A stretch of 24,815 nucleotides of DNA, from the NCBI GenBank assembly GCA_018369015.1, contig JAGZDD010000042.1:1-24815 (forward strand), read 5' to 3'. How positions within the stretch are numbered: the first letter of the stretch is position 1; every line of letters begins with the position of its first letter. The notes beneath the pieces are model-generated. The model made no database searches, was not told where the DNA came from, and saw nothing but the letters and a program-made list of their open reading frames with translations. Source of the DNA: Clostridiales bacterium. Its GTDB lineage: Bacteria; Bacillota; Clostridia; Lachnospirales; Lachnospiraceae. Below are positions 8,601-15,618 of this stretch, one piece after another. Position numbers and translations under genes: made by a program.

Positions 8601-8800
8601 CCCCGCAAGGGGATACCCAATGCCGTGAAAAGCACGGCGAACAGAGGAAACCCCGCAAGGGGATACCTGATGCCGGGAAGGGCACGGCAGATAGAGGAAA
8701 TCCCGCAAGGGGATACCTGATGCCGGGAAGGGCACGGCAGATAGAGGAAACCCCGCAAGGGGATACCCGGTGCCGTGAAAAGCACGGCGAACAGAGGAAA
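8601..8800 (+). repeat. four tandem 50-bp repeats between hydroxylase gene and ssnA
   Basis: Units at 8601-8650, 8651-8700, 8701-8750 and 8751-8800 abut with an exact 50-bp period. Units 2 and 3 differ at one base; units 1 and 4 differ from each other at two, so the array has an outer-inner-inner-outer pattern. Each unit contains a (C/T)CCC-GCAA-GGGG hairpin with a GNRA tetraloop, and a second stem (GCCGTG-AAAAG-CACGGC in the outer units, weakened in the inner ones). AAGGGG sits about 7-8 bases before an ATG (GTG in unit 4). There are no spacers, so this is not CRISPR. Confidence 0.95.
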
Positions 8801-8815
8801 GGACAGGTGAAAGAG

Positions 8816-10147
8816 ATGTTACTTATTGGAAATGGACGGCTTGTGACACGGGATGGAGCGCAGCCTTTTTTTGAAAACGGCGCGGTCTGTATTGACAAAA
8901 CGAAGATCCGGGAGGTCGGGGAGTATGCGGCGCTAAAGAGCAAATACCCGGAAGCGGAATTTATTGACGCAAAGGGCGGCGTGATTATGCCGGCATTGAT
9001 TAATGTCCATGAGCATATTTACAGCGCCATGGCCCGGGGGCTGTCGATCAACGGCTATAATCCAAAAGGCTTTTTAGATATTCTTGACGGCATGTGGTGG
9101 ACGATTGACCGCCATTTAACTCTCGAACAGACGCTCCAGAGCGCTGTTGCCACTTATATTGATTCCATTAAAAACGGCGTGACGACAGTGTTTGATCATC
9201 ACGCCAGCTACGGTGACATCGAAGGCAGCCTTTTTGCTATTGAGGACGCCGCCCGCCAGCTTGGGGTGCGCACCTGTCTGTGCTATGAGGTATCCGACCG
9301 CGACGGCGAGGAAAAAATGAAGGCCGGTGTTTTGGAAAATGAGGCGTTTATTAAACACGCCATAGCGGATGACAGCGATATGATCGCGGGAATGTTTGGC
9401 CTTCACGCCCAGTTTACCCTGTCCGATAAAACGCTGGAGCTGTGCGCGGCCCATAAGCCTGACGGGGTGGGCTACCACATCCATGTGGCCGAAGGCATTG
9501 AGGATTTGCATGACTGCCTTAGAAAATATGGAAAGCGCATTGTGAACCGTTTAATGGATATGAATATTCTCGGGCCGAAAACTCTGACGGCCCACTGTAT
9601 TTATGTAAATCCACAGGAAATGGAGCTTTTGAAGGCAACGGATACTATGGTTGTCCATAACCCGGAATCGAATATGGGAAATGCCTGCGGCTGCCCGCCA
9701 ACGATGGAAATTTTCAGAAAAGGTATTTTGACTGGGCTTGGAACGGACGGTTACACCCACGATATGCTTGAATCTATGAAGGTGGCCAATGTCCTTCACA
9801 AGCATCATCGCTGTAATCCCAATGAAGCCTGGGCGGAGGTTCCGGCAATGCTTTTTGAGGGCAACGCAAACATTGCAAACCGTTATTTTAAAGCGCTTTT
9901 GGGTGTTTTAAAGGAGGGCGCCGCCGGGGATGTTATTGTGAGCGATTATTGTCCGCTGACGCCTATGGATGAAAGTAATATAAACAGCCACATTTTGTTT
10001 GGCATGAGCGGGCGCAGTATTGTGACAACGGTGTGCAATGGAAGGGTGTTAATGAAGGACCGGGAAGTGCTTGTGATTGACGAACAAAAGGCTATGTCAG
10101 ACTGCCGGGAGCAGGCGCGCAGGCTTTGGAGCAGCATTAACCAATGA
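8816..10147 (+). CDS. ssnA: SsnA amidohydrolase-family protein
   Basis: 443 residues (E. coli SsnA 442), cytosolic metal-dependent aminohydrolase related to guanine and chlorohydrolase deaminases. Metal ligands are visible: H65 and H67 in NVHEHIYS, later HIHVAEG and TAHCIYV, and Asp in GLGTDGYTHDM. ATG at 8816 gives the family's usual MLLIGNG start with AGGTGA 5 bases upstream. An in-frame ATG at 8720 inside the third 50-bp repeat would add 32 residues that do not resemble the family and is not preferred. The gene lies between the fused hydroxylase and ygfK, the same partnership seen in E. coli. Likely deaminates or opens a purine-derived ring; the precise substrate is not shown by the sequence. 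Confidence 0.93.
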   Translation: MLLIGNGRLVTRDGAQPFFENGAVCIDKTKIREVGEYAALKSKYPEAEFIDAKGGVIMPALINVHEHIYSAMARGLSINGYNPKGFLDILDGMWWTIDRHLTLEQTLQSAVATYIDSIKNGVTTVFDHHASYGDIEGSLFAIEDAARQLGVRTCLCYEVSDRDGEEKMKAGVLENEAFIKHAIADDSDMIAGMFGLHAQFTLSDKTLELCAAHKPDGVGYHIHVAEGIEDLHDCLRKYGKRIVNRLMDMNILGPKTLTAHCIYVNPQEMELLKATDTMVVHNPESNMGNACGCPPTMEIFRKGILTGLGTDGYTHDMLESMKVANVLHKHHRCNPNEAWAEVPAMLFEGNANIANRYFKALLGVLKEGAAGDVIVSDYCPLTPMDESNINSHILFGMSGRSIVTTVCNGRVLMKDREVLVIDEQKAMSDCREQARRLWSSINQ

Positions 10148-10156
10148 CAAGGCTGC

Positions 10157-10184
10157 TACTGTTTACGGGAGTATGTAAACAGTA
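10157..10184 (+). other. perfect 10-bp inverted repeat between ssnA and ygfK
   Basis: TACTGTTTAC (10157-10166) and GTAAACAGTA (10175-10184) around an 8-base loop. No T-run follows and the ygfK ribosome site lies 12 bases on, so an mRNA stability stem or operator is more likely than a terminator. Confidence 0.6.
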
Positions 10185-10210
10185 ATGAATCGATAAAGGA
10201 GGGGAACCGC

Positions 10211-13200
10211 ATGAGCGACCGTATGGGGCTGATTCCATTCGGAAGGTTGATGGAATGGATATTTAAGGAAAAGAAGGAAAGAGGAACAGTTTTTGGCGTC
10301 CACAAAAGCTTTGCCGCGGACGCAGGGAAAACGCTGCCAATTTTTTCGGAAAAAATTGAAACGCCTTTTGGGCCTGCGGCTGGGCCGAATACCCAGCTTG
10401 CTCAAAACATTGTGGCAGCTTATTATGCTGGGAGCCGTTTTTTTGAGTTAAAGACCGTACAAATTTTAGACGGCGAGGATCTTCCGGTAAATAAGCCGTG
10501 TATCTTAGCGGATGATGAGTGCTATAACTGCGAATGGTCCACAGAGCTTAGGGTGCCGGATGCTTTTAACGAATATGTAAAAGCGTGGTTTGCCCTCAAG
10601 GTCATTTCAAAGGAATTTGGCCTTGGCGGCAGCGACGGCTTTGTGTTTAATATGAGCGTCGGTTATGACCTGGATGGTATTAAATCTGAAAAAATCGACC
10701 GATTTATCGAAGGGCTTAAGGACGCCCGGGAAACAGATATTTTTAAAGAATGTCAGCAGTGGCTTAAAGAGCACAGTGGTATGCTTGAAAGGGTGACACA
10801 GGAGGATATTGATGAAATTACACCCCATATATGCACCTCCATTACCCTTTCCACCCTTCACGGATGTCCGCCCCAGGAAATTGAGCGGATTGCTTCCTAT
10901 TTAATTGAGGAAAAGCACCTGAATACTTATATTAAATGCAATCCGACACTTTTGGGGTACGATTTCGCGAGGGCGCGGATGGATGCCATGGGCTATGATT
11001 ATGTTGCGTTTGGCGACTTCCATTTTAAGGACGATCTTCAATACGAAGATGCGGTGCCAATGCTTGAGCGGCTTCTTAGTCTGGCCGGGCGCTATGGCAT
11101 AGAGTTTGGCGTGAAGATTACAAATACCTTCCCTGTGGATGTGACAAAGAATGAGCTGCCAAGTGAGGAAATGTATATGTCGGGCCGTTCCCTTTACCCG
11201 CTGTCCATTGCCCTGGCAGCGAAGCTGGCCGGGGAGTTTGACGGAAAGCTGCGTATTTCCTATTCAGGAGGGGCGGACTATCATAACATTGACCGGATAT
11301 TTGCCGCCGGTATCTGGCCGATTACTATGGCGACAACGGTGCTTAAGCCTGGGGGCTATAACCGCTTTGAGCAGATTGCCAGGAAGCTGTCAGCCATGGA
11401 TTACAAACCATTTGACGGCGTTGATTGGGAGGCTGCGGGAGCGCTCGCCGATGAGGCTGTCACGGATAAGCACCATGTAAAGGCATTAAAGCCGCTGCCT
11501 TCAAGAAAATTTAACAAGAAGGTACCGCTGATCGATTGCTTTGTGGCCCCATGTAAGCAAGGCTGCCCGATTCATCAGGACATTCCTGCTTATATTGAGC
11601 TGGCAGGTCAGGGAAAATATTTGGAAGCGCTGAAGGTGATTACAGAGAAAAATCCGTTGCCCTTCATTACGGGAACAATATGCGCCCATAACTGTATGAG
11701 CAAGTGTACACGGAACTTTTACGAGGAGGCGGTGAATATCCGCGGCGTAAAGCTTGAGAGCGCTATGGGCGGCTATGACGGGCTGATGAAGGAGCTTAAG
11801 CAAAATGCCGGTAATCCGCAGGAAAAGATTCGCGTCGCTGTGGTCGGGGGAGGACCGGCCGGACTTAGCGCCGCTTATTTCCTGGCAAGAGCCGGGGCGG
11901 GAGTCTCGCTGTTTGAAAAGAGAGAGAGCCTTGGCGGTATTGTACGCCATGTGATTCCGGAATTTCGTATCGGCAGCGATGCTATTGATAAGGACATTGC
12001 CCTCATTTTGGCCATGGGCGTGGATGTTCATTTGAATACAGAAGTTACATGCATTGGCGCGCTGAAGGAACAGGGCTTTACCCATGTCATCCTTGCAGCA
12101 GGAGCCCCAAAGGCCGGAAATCTTCGCCTTGAAAAAGGAACTCCGGTCAATGCCCTTGAAATGATGGAGCTTTTAAAGAAACGGCCAAAAGAGGCGGCAC
12201 TCGGGAAAAACGTTGCCGTGGTCGGCGGCGGAAATTCTGCAATGGACGCCGCCCGCGCTGCCCGGCGCGCTCAGGGTGTGGAGCATGTTTATCTTGTTTA
12301 CCGCCGTACCCGGCGTTTTATGCCGGCAGATGAAGAAGAACTTTTGCTTGCCATGGAGGACGGCGTGGAGTTTAAGGAGCTGCTTTCTCCGATAGCCCAT
12401 GAAAATAGCGTGCTTGTCTGTGAAAAAATGCGCCTTGGCGCTGTGGACGCCTCCGGGAGACAGCGGCCTGAGGGAACCGGCATTATGGTCCAGATTCCCG
12501 CAGATACAGTGCTTGCCGCTGTGGGCGAGCAAATTGACCGGGATTTTTATGAGAAAAACGGGATTTCGGTCGATGAAAAAGGTTATGCGCTTGTCAATGA
12601 GTTTACATTGGAGTCAAGAGCAGAGCATGTATATGTTATTGGCGATGGCCTGGGAGGCCCGGCAACGGTTGTAGAAGCCATCCGGGATGGAATGAAGGCT
12701 GCGGACGCAATTATCGCGTCTGTTCAAAATGCAGGTGGAGCGGATGAAGCCTTAAAAAATCAGGGGTTAATTCAAAGCAGCTATGAAACGCATCAGCCCG
12801 AAGCTGCAGTCATTGTTAAAAAGGGCGTGCTCGCCTGCGAATGTGATACCGTCCATGAAAGCGAGCGCTGTCTTGACTGTGAAACAGTTTGTGAAAATTG
12901 TGTTGATGTATGTCCGAACCGGGCAAATATAGCCATAAAGGTTCCGGGAAAAGCTATGGCCCAGATTGTCCATGTGGATAGTATGTGTAATGAGTGCGGC
13001 AACTGTCAAAGCTTTTGCCCGTATATGTCCGCGCCTTATAAAGACAAATTTACAGTATTTGACAGTGAGGCAAATTTTTTAGACAGTGAAAATCAGGGCT
13101 TCTTTATCGTCAGCGAAACACCTCTGACTGTGCGGGTGCGCCTTGGAGGAACGGTGCGGGATTATAAGGTGTTTGAAACGGATTGCGGACTGTATAAGGA

Positions 13201-13252
13201 TATAAAGGATCTCATCATCGCTATTTATAGAGATTATAGGTATTTGCTATGA
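10211..13252 (+). CDS. ygfK: YgfK-type multidomain Fe-S flavoprotein
   Basis: 1013 residues (E. coli YgfK about 1032), ATG at 10211 after AAGGAGGGG. Domains in order: a dihydroorotate/dihydropyrimidine dehydrogenase-like barrel (residues 1-410, with TPFGPAAGPNTQ and FFELKTVQ); a Cys-rich Fe-S region like the glutamate synthase small subunit (near 443-500, PCKQGCP and CAHNCMSKC); an FAD site VAVVGGGPAGLS near 542; an NAD(P)H site VAVVGGGNSAMDAA near 667; IGDGLGGPATVVEAI; and a C-terminal ferredoxin region with CLDCETVCENC, CVDVCP and CNECGNCQSFCP (884-940). The old name is putative selenate reductase subunit. The domain order predicts NAD(P)H-flavin-FeS electron transfer. In this cluster a role as reductase or electron partner for the FAD-less hydroxylase is more attractive (inference). 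Confidence 0.94.
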   Translation: MSDRMGLIPFGRLMEWIFKEKKERGTVFGVHKSFAADAGKTLPIFSEKIETPFGPAAGPNTQLAQNIVAAYYAGSRFFELKTVQILDGEDLPVNKPCILADDECYNCEWSTELRVPDAFNEYVKAWFALKVISKEFGLGGSDGFVFNMSVGYDLDGIKSEKIDRFIEGLKDARETDIFKECQQWLKEHSGMLERVTQEDIDEITPHICTSITLSTLHGCPPQEIERIASYLIEEKHLNTYIKCNPTLLGYDFARARMDAMGYDYVAFGDFHFKDDLQYEDAVPMLERLLSLAGRYGIEFGVKITNTFPVDVTKNELPSEEMYMSGRSLYPLSIALAAKLAGEFDGKLRISYSGGADYHNIDRIFAAGIWPITMATTVLKPGGYNRFEQIARKLSAMDYKPFDGVDWEAAGALADEAVTDKHHVKALKPLPSRKFNKKVPLIDCFVAPCKQGCPIHQDIPAYIELAGQGKYLEALKVITEKNPLPFITGTICAHNCMSKCTRNFYEEAVNIRGVKLESAMGGYDGLMKELKQNAGNPQEKIRVAVVGGGPAGLSAAYFLARAGAGVSLFEKRESLGGIVRHVIPEFRIGSDAIDKDIALILAMGVDVHLNTEVTCIGALKEQGFTHVILAAGAPKAGNLRLEKGTPVNALEMMELLKKRPKEAALGKNVAVVGGGNSAMDAARAARRAQGVEHVYLVYRRTRRFMPADEEELLLAMEDGVEFKELLSPIAHENSVLVCEKMRLGAVDASGRQRPEGTGIMVQIPADTVLAAVGEQIDRDFYEKNGISVDEKGYALVNEFTLESRAEHVYVIGDGLGGPATVVEAIRDGMKAADAIIASVQNAGGADEALKNQGLIQSSYETHQPEAAVIVKKGVLACECDTVHESERCLDCETVCENCVDVCPNRANIAIKVPGKAMAQIVHVDSMCNECGNCQSFCPYMSAPYKDKFTVFDSEANFLDSENQGFFIVSETPLTVRVRLGGTVRDYKVFETDCGLYKDIKDLIIAIYRDYRYLL

Positions 13253-13254
13253 AA

Positions 13255-13316
13255 GTTATCAGATGGGTAGGTATAGGGGCAAATTTATTTGACCCTGCGT
13301 ATGCACATTTGATAAC
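13255..13316 (+). other. two-tier stem-loop directly after ygfK
   Basis: GTTATCAGATG (13255-13265) pairs with CATTTGATAAC (13306-13316) with one G-T wobble. Inside it, GGG plus CAAAT pairs with ATTTG plus CCC (13276-13295) with one mismatch. It starts two bases after the stop codon. There is no U-run, so it is probably a 3'-end protecting or processing structure. Confidence 0.5.
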
Positions 13317-13320
13317 CCCA

Positions 13321-13557
13321 AGGTATGAGGGCGAGCTGCTGTAAGCAGCGGAAAGTCCGGCGCTGCGTGCCGGTGTTGCTAAGCGCCGGTGGCGCTTGTC
13401 CAGCAACGACCGGAGCGGAGCGTAGACCACGCGTTCGTTTAGCGCCGACCGGAATGGAACGTAGACATACCACCGGCGGTTGCGGGGGGATAAGCAACGA
13501 CCGGAGCGGCAGCGGAGACTCCGTAGGACGGAGCAATCGGCTTTCATCCGTGGTGGA
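13321..13557. repeat. GC-rich structured intergenic element before ridA
   Basis: No convincing gene. The stretch is packed with short hairpins: GCTGCT-GTA-AGCAGC, GTTGCT plus AAGCGCC-GGT-GGCGCTT closing on AGCAAC, GTTGC with GCAAC, and CTCCG-TAGGA-CGGAG. A 17-mer beginning AGCAACGACCGG is identical at 13402-13418 and 13493-13509, and a diverged copy (GCCGACCGGAATGG) lies at 13444. Composition differs from its neighbours. It may be a non-coding repeat family or a structured RNA; I cannot name it. Confidence 0.55.
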
Positions 13558-13592
13558 GCCGCGCGCAGCGCGGCATAAAAATTTGATTTTTA
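13558..13592 (+). terminator. GC hairpin with A/T tail, possible terminator
   Basis: Perfect 7-bp stem GCCGCGC-GCA-GCGCGGC (13558-13574), followed by TAAAAAT-TTG-ATTTTTA (13576-13592). It would end the ygfK transcript before the predicted ridA promoter. The T-run is interrupted, so efficiency is uncertain. Confidence 0.45.
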
Positions 13593-13611
13593 CAGTTTAA
13601 TCATGTAAACT
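13583..13611 (+). promoter_or_regulatory. candidate ridA promoter
   Basis: -35 TTGATT (13583-13588), 17-bp spacer, -10 TAAACT (13606-13611). Predicted start near 13618, 28 bases before ridA. The -10 overlaps the inverted repeat AGTTTA-ATCATG-TAAACT. Confidence 0.4.
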
Positions 13612-13645
13612 AAAAAGCAACTGATACAGAAAGGGGAAAAGAACT

Positions 13646-14023
13646 ATGATAAGAGAAACAATTAATGCGGCCAAAGCCCCAGCAGCTGTAGGCCCATATG
13701 TTCATGCTGTAAAGGCAGGAGATACTTTGTATACATCCGGACAGCTTGGGTTAATCCCGGAAACCGGGGAGCTTCCCGAAGGTGTTGAAGCTCAGGCAAA
13801 ACAGGCTCTTGAAAATCTTAAAGCTGTGCTTGAGGCTGCCGGTATGACAATGGCCAATGTGGTAAAGACAACGGTATTTCTGGCAGATATAAATGATTTT
13901 GCTGCCATTAATTCGATTTATGCCCGGTATTTTACGGGGGATGCTCCGGCGCGTTCCTGCGTCCAGGCCGGGGCGCTGCCTAAAGGCGGTTTATTTGAAA
14001 TTGAGGCGATTGCGGTAAAATAA
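13646..14023 (+). CDS. ridA: RidA reactive enamine/imine deaminase
   Basis: 125-residue YjgF/YER057c/UK114-family protein that hydrolyses 2-aminoacrylate and related imines to keto acids plus ammonia. The active-site arginine is R103 in PARSCVQAGALPKGG, with the usual C105 and the C-terminal FEIEAIAVK strand; the N-terminal APAAVGPYVHAV and SGQLGL segments are typical. ATG at 13646 follows AAAGGGG. It sits beyond ygfK at the end of the rightward arm, with its own likely promoter and a strong hairpin after it. The neighbouring YgeX forms 2-aminoacrylate, so a protective role in this pathway is a natural reading, although a general housekeeping role cannot be excluded. Confidence 0.95.
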   Translation: MIRETINAAKAPAAVGPYVHAVKAGDTLYTSGQLGLIPETGELPEGVEAQAKQALENLKAVLEAAGMTMANVVKTTVFLADINDFAAINSIYARYFTGDAPARSCVQAGALPKGGLFEIEAIAVK

Positions 14024-14039
14024 AGCTGACTGCTATAAC

Positions 14040-14067
14040 AAATCCCCGCTGCAAGCAGCGGGGATTT
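14040..14067 (+). terminator. terminator hairpin after ridA
   Basis: Thirteen-base perfect stem, AAATCCCCGCTGC (14040-14052) with GCAGCGGGGATTT (14055-14067), starting 17 bases after the stop codon. The following T-content is modest (ATTTGGCGTTT). Likely ends the ridA transcript. Confidence 0.75.
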
Positions 14068-14133
14068 GGCGTTTAATAAGAGGCGGAGCCATACCTTACC
14101 GTTTACATAGCCTATGAAAAGTAAGTATCATGG

Positions 14134-15165
14134 CTAATCCTCAAGCATTTGCTTCACCGTCGCTACGGGAAGGTCAAGCCTTTTGGCGATTTCGTTATCA
14201 CTGACGCCGGATAGCCGGAGCTTAATCGCCTCCTTCATTTGGGTACGCCCTTGTTTAAGGCCTTGCTCTAATCCTTGATTTCGGCCGCGCATTTCAGATT
14301 CTTTAAAGTCCTCTGCAAATAATTCTCTTAAAGCTTCACACATTTCTTTTTCAACCTCCGCTTCCTTCCAGTTTGCCCGCAGGATAACATTAACAACCGA
14401 TTGATAGAGTTCAGAATGTTTGTTAGGATCATAATATTCTATAAGCCGCCGGATTTCTCCGCCAGCCTTTAGGTCTGTTCGCAGATTTTGCAGCCAGTAG
14501 TAGTCTTCCTGGGATAAATATTTTGTAATGACAAGCTGAATTGGAAATAATCCTCCAGCCAGGTGATAAATCCCAGGCGCATAAGGCTTTGGAATGATAT
14601 TAAAACGCTGATCGATATGCTCGATCATTTTAGCTGGAAAATGGCCGCATACAAACGTAATTGTAATATCTTCGGGATCGATTTCCAAAATCCTTTTTGT
14701 GTCAGCCTGGTAAAAGCAGGCATATCCAATAACCTTATAGAAATCATTGACTGAAAGCATATCGTTTGGAGACTTATATTCAAATAGATTATGCCCGCGG
14801 AAAATATGGCCGATTTTCTTCCGTACCTGGTAGCCTTTCTCCTTTTTTATAATGAGAATATCGACCTGCATTGGCTTTTTGGAAAGAAAATGTTCCTCTT
14901 TAAATATAAGTGCGTCTGCTTCATCTTCAAGCGCAATTTTTAATGCCGAATAAAAGGCGGAATGCCATTGGATTTTTCGTAACTATTCAGCCATGCGGCT
15001 GAGGAGGAAAAAACAGCGCAAGCTGGCTTGCAGAGAGTTTTTTTCCTCCTCAGACATAGGGCGTTTAGCCCGAATCGAGGATTCAGCCGCGATAGCGGCG
15101 GTGAGCAGCGTTAGCTGCGTGAATCTGAGATGGCATGGCTGAATAGTTACGATTTTTCCGTCCAT
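14134..15165 (-). pseudogene. PD-(D/E)XK (Rpn-like) nuclease gene, split by a MITE
   Basis: Reading from ATG at 15165 (AAAGGA upstream) gives MDGKI and then runs into the inserted element, ending at its TAG near 14983. The main body resumes after the element. Removing 14979-15150 and one copy of the 8-bp duplication rejoins MDGK to IQWHSAFYSALKIALEDE and on without a break, for an intact protein of about 283 residues. Visible features are Asp in MQVDILIIKK and FEYKSPND (the E-x-K of the nuclease core), a Gln/Gly-rich helix RNQGLEQGLKQGRTQ, and a C-terminal HTH-like GVSDNEIAKRLDLPVATVKQ. Relatives are abundant in Lachnospiraceae and are called Rpn or PD-(D/E)XK nuclease/transposase proteins. 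A downstream ATG at 14871 would give 245 residues lacking the N-terminus; whether it is made is unknown. Confidence 0.88.
14979..15150. mobile_element. 172-bp IS66-type MITE with 8-bp target duplication
   Basis: Perfect 17-bp terminal inverted repeats: GTAACTATTCAGCCATG at 14979-14995 and its complement at 15134-15150. They are flanked by identical GATTTTTC at 14971-14978 and 15151-15158. Ends beginning GTAA with 8-bp duplications are characteristic of the IS66 family, so this is probably a non-autonomous IS66 derivative. There is no transposase. The interior is made of hairpins: a 15-bp stem (14999-15013 with 15039-15053), and GATTCA/TGAATC (15080-15085, 15120-15125) enclosing GCCGC-GATA-GCGGC and GCAGC-GTTA-GCTGC. 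Confidence 0.93.
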
Positions 15166-15184
15166 AAATATCGTCCTTTCTATT

Positions 15185-15213
15185 AGTATAAACAATCATA
15201 GGAAATTTTACAA
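15185..15213 (-). promoter_or_regulatory. promoter of the interrupted nuclease gene
   Basis: On the minus strand, -35 TTGTAA (15208-15213), 17-bp spacer, -10 TATACT (15185-15190). It lies about 20 bases upstream of the ATG at 15165 and is untouched by the MITE. Confidence 0.55.
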
Positions 15214-15579
15214 TGAACAGTTTTTAGAAGTTAAAAGAAAAGCCGCTTAAGCCCACGCTATAATTAAAACGGGCGCTCCTGGCTGATCGAACTGTAACAA
15301 GTATAAAAAGATAAATTTATCATAGCATAGACATGACGGAGCAGCAAACACAATTGGCCGACAATATCCGACATGCTTTGACTTTTGCCTAAAACAGGGC
15401 GGATAGTATAACGTTTCAAAATTCACCGGACTCTATGTTTGTCTAAATTTCTAGCTGCGGCGTAGTCATCCGTTGGCGCAGTTACTGCTGCGCCGCCATC
15501 TTACGCCTTGCGGAATGAAAATTTATCCTGCGTATATAGCCCAGTGATTTGGAAGGGATTGATTTGGAAGACGTTATAC
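15214..15579. other. intergenic stretch without recognisable gene
   Basis: AT-rich, with stop codons in all frames and no ribosome-site/start pair that I trust. It contains a 7-bp hairpin GGCGCAG-TTACTG-CTGCGCC near 15475-15494 and a 10-bp direct repeat GATTTGGAAG at 15546-15555 and 15561-15570. Possibly decayed sequence. Confidence 0.4.
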
Positions 15580-15603
15580 CAGGGGAAGCTGTTCCTTCCC
15601 CTG
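15580..15603 (-). terminator. hairpin after the LacI-family gene
   Basis: CAGGGGAAG (15580-15588) and CTTCCCCTG (15595-15603) form a perfect 9-bp stem with a 6-base loop, 15 bases beyond the repressor stop codon. Position suits a terminator, but no clear U-run follows on the minus strand. Confidence 0.5.
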
Positions 15604-15618
15604 TCTGATTGAATATTT

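Noticed and set aside
8601..8800. CRISPR array
   Set aside because: The units abut with no variable spacers and no cas genes are present.
8570..8943. Several minus-strand frames with repeated PSRHQVSPCG-like peptides
   Set aside because: They are translations of the 50-bp tandem repeats read backwards, without ribosome sites or a recognisable family.
13325..13600. 91-codon ORF before ridA
   Set aside because: Arg/Cys-rich translation of a hairpin-filled region, with no ribosome site and no domain.
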